A DNA stretch of 5,370 bases from Planctomycetota bacterium (lineage in GTDB: Bacteria > Planctomycetota > UBA8742 > SKZP01): positions 1-5,370 of the forward strand of contig SKZP01000340.1 of the NCBI GenBank assembly GCA_007127275.1, read 5' to 3'. A program made the translations under genes and the position numbers. How positions within the stretch are numbered: position 1 is the stretch's first letter; every line of letters starts with the position of its first letter. Positions 5,264 through 5,370 of this stretch are shown here, piece by piece. The notes under the pieces were generated by a model, which saw only the letters and a list, made by a program, of their open reading frames with translations, had not been told where the DNA came from and ran no database searches.

Positions 5264-5370
5264 ATGGCGCACGCGAATACCAGTTTACCGCCGGTGATCC
5301 TCGGCATTAGCGGAGGGATTGCCGCATACAAGGCGGCATATGTCGTCTCGCTGTTGCGGGAAAGCTGCGA
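5264..5370 (+). CDS. coaBC: Bifunctional phosphopantothenoylcysteine decarboxylase/phosphopantothenate-cysteine ligase, 5' end (continues beyond window)
   Basis: Only the first 35 codons are present. After a short polar leader, the residues VILGISGGIAAYKAAYVVSL (11-30) match the N-terminal FMN-binding strand, loop and helix of the CoaC flavoprotein domain, where GGIAAYK is characteristic of CoaBC (Dfp). The full enzyme joins cysteine to 4'-phosphopantothenate (CoaB) and decarboxylates the product (CoaC) in coenzyme A synthesis. The ATG at 5264 is chosen because GGAG (5252-5255) lies 8 nt upstream and the conserved core starts about ten residues in, as is usual. The CoaB half is outside the window, so a stand-alone CoaC or another HFCD-family flavoprotein cannot be strictly excluded. 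It follows the oxidoreductase gene in the same direction after 171 bp holding hairpin copy B, so co-transcription is uncertain. Confidence 0.85.
   Translation, partial: MAHANTSLPPVILGISGGIAAYKAAYVVSLLRESC

Overview
The window is GC-rich, densely coded bacterial DNA. It holds four protein genes, two of them cut by the window edges. In order they are: the 3' part of treZ (+), a complete sensor histidine kinase gene (-), a complete FAD-dependent oxidoreductase gene of the phytoene desaturase/carotenoid isomerase type (+), and the first 35 codons of coaBC (+). The lineage cannot be fixed from this sequence. Trehalose synthesis from glucan, a two-transmembrane HAMP kinase and a CrtI-like flavoprotein in high-GC DNA would suit a free-living Gram-negative such as a deltaproteobacterium-like lineage, but that is a weak inference.

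Layout. Positions 2-988 encode the C-terminal part of maltooligosyltrehalose trehalohydrolase. Its end overlaps, tail to tail, the 3' end of the kinase gene (2904 down to 925) by 64 bp. The kinase and the oxidoreductase (3608-5092) are divergently oriented and separated by about 700 bp that I read as non-coding. That gap is packed with inverted repeats. A 171-bp gap then separates the oxidoreductase from coaBC, which starts at 5264.

How the genes relate. They do not form an obvious pathway. TreZ makes trehalose and CoaBC makes a coenzyme A precursor. The kinase has no response regulator within the window and appears monocistronic. The oxidoreductase has no carotenoid gene beside it in the window, so its substrate is open.

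The most interesting signal is in the non-coding DNA. A hairpin upstream of the oxidoreductase gene (3391-3481) and one downstream of it (5111-5188) align over 67 ungapped positions with 50 identities. Both keep a 17-nt loop. At least one stem pair has changed on both sides, and an 8-nt insertion distinguishes the two. They look like diverged copies of one structured dispersed repeat. A second, unrelated inverted-repeat pair (3008-3041 and 3267-3297) and several smaller palindromes fill the rest of the 700-bp gap. I see no tRNA, rRNA, CRISPR array or transposase gene.
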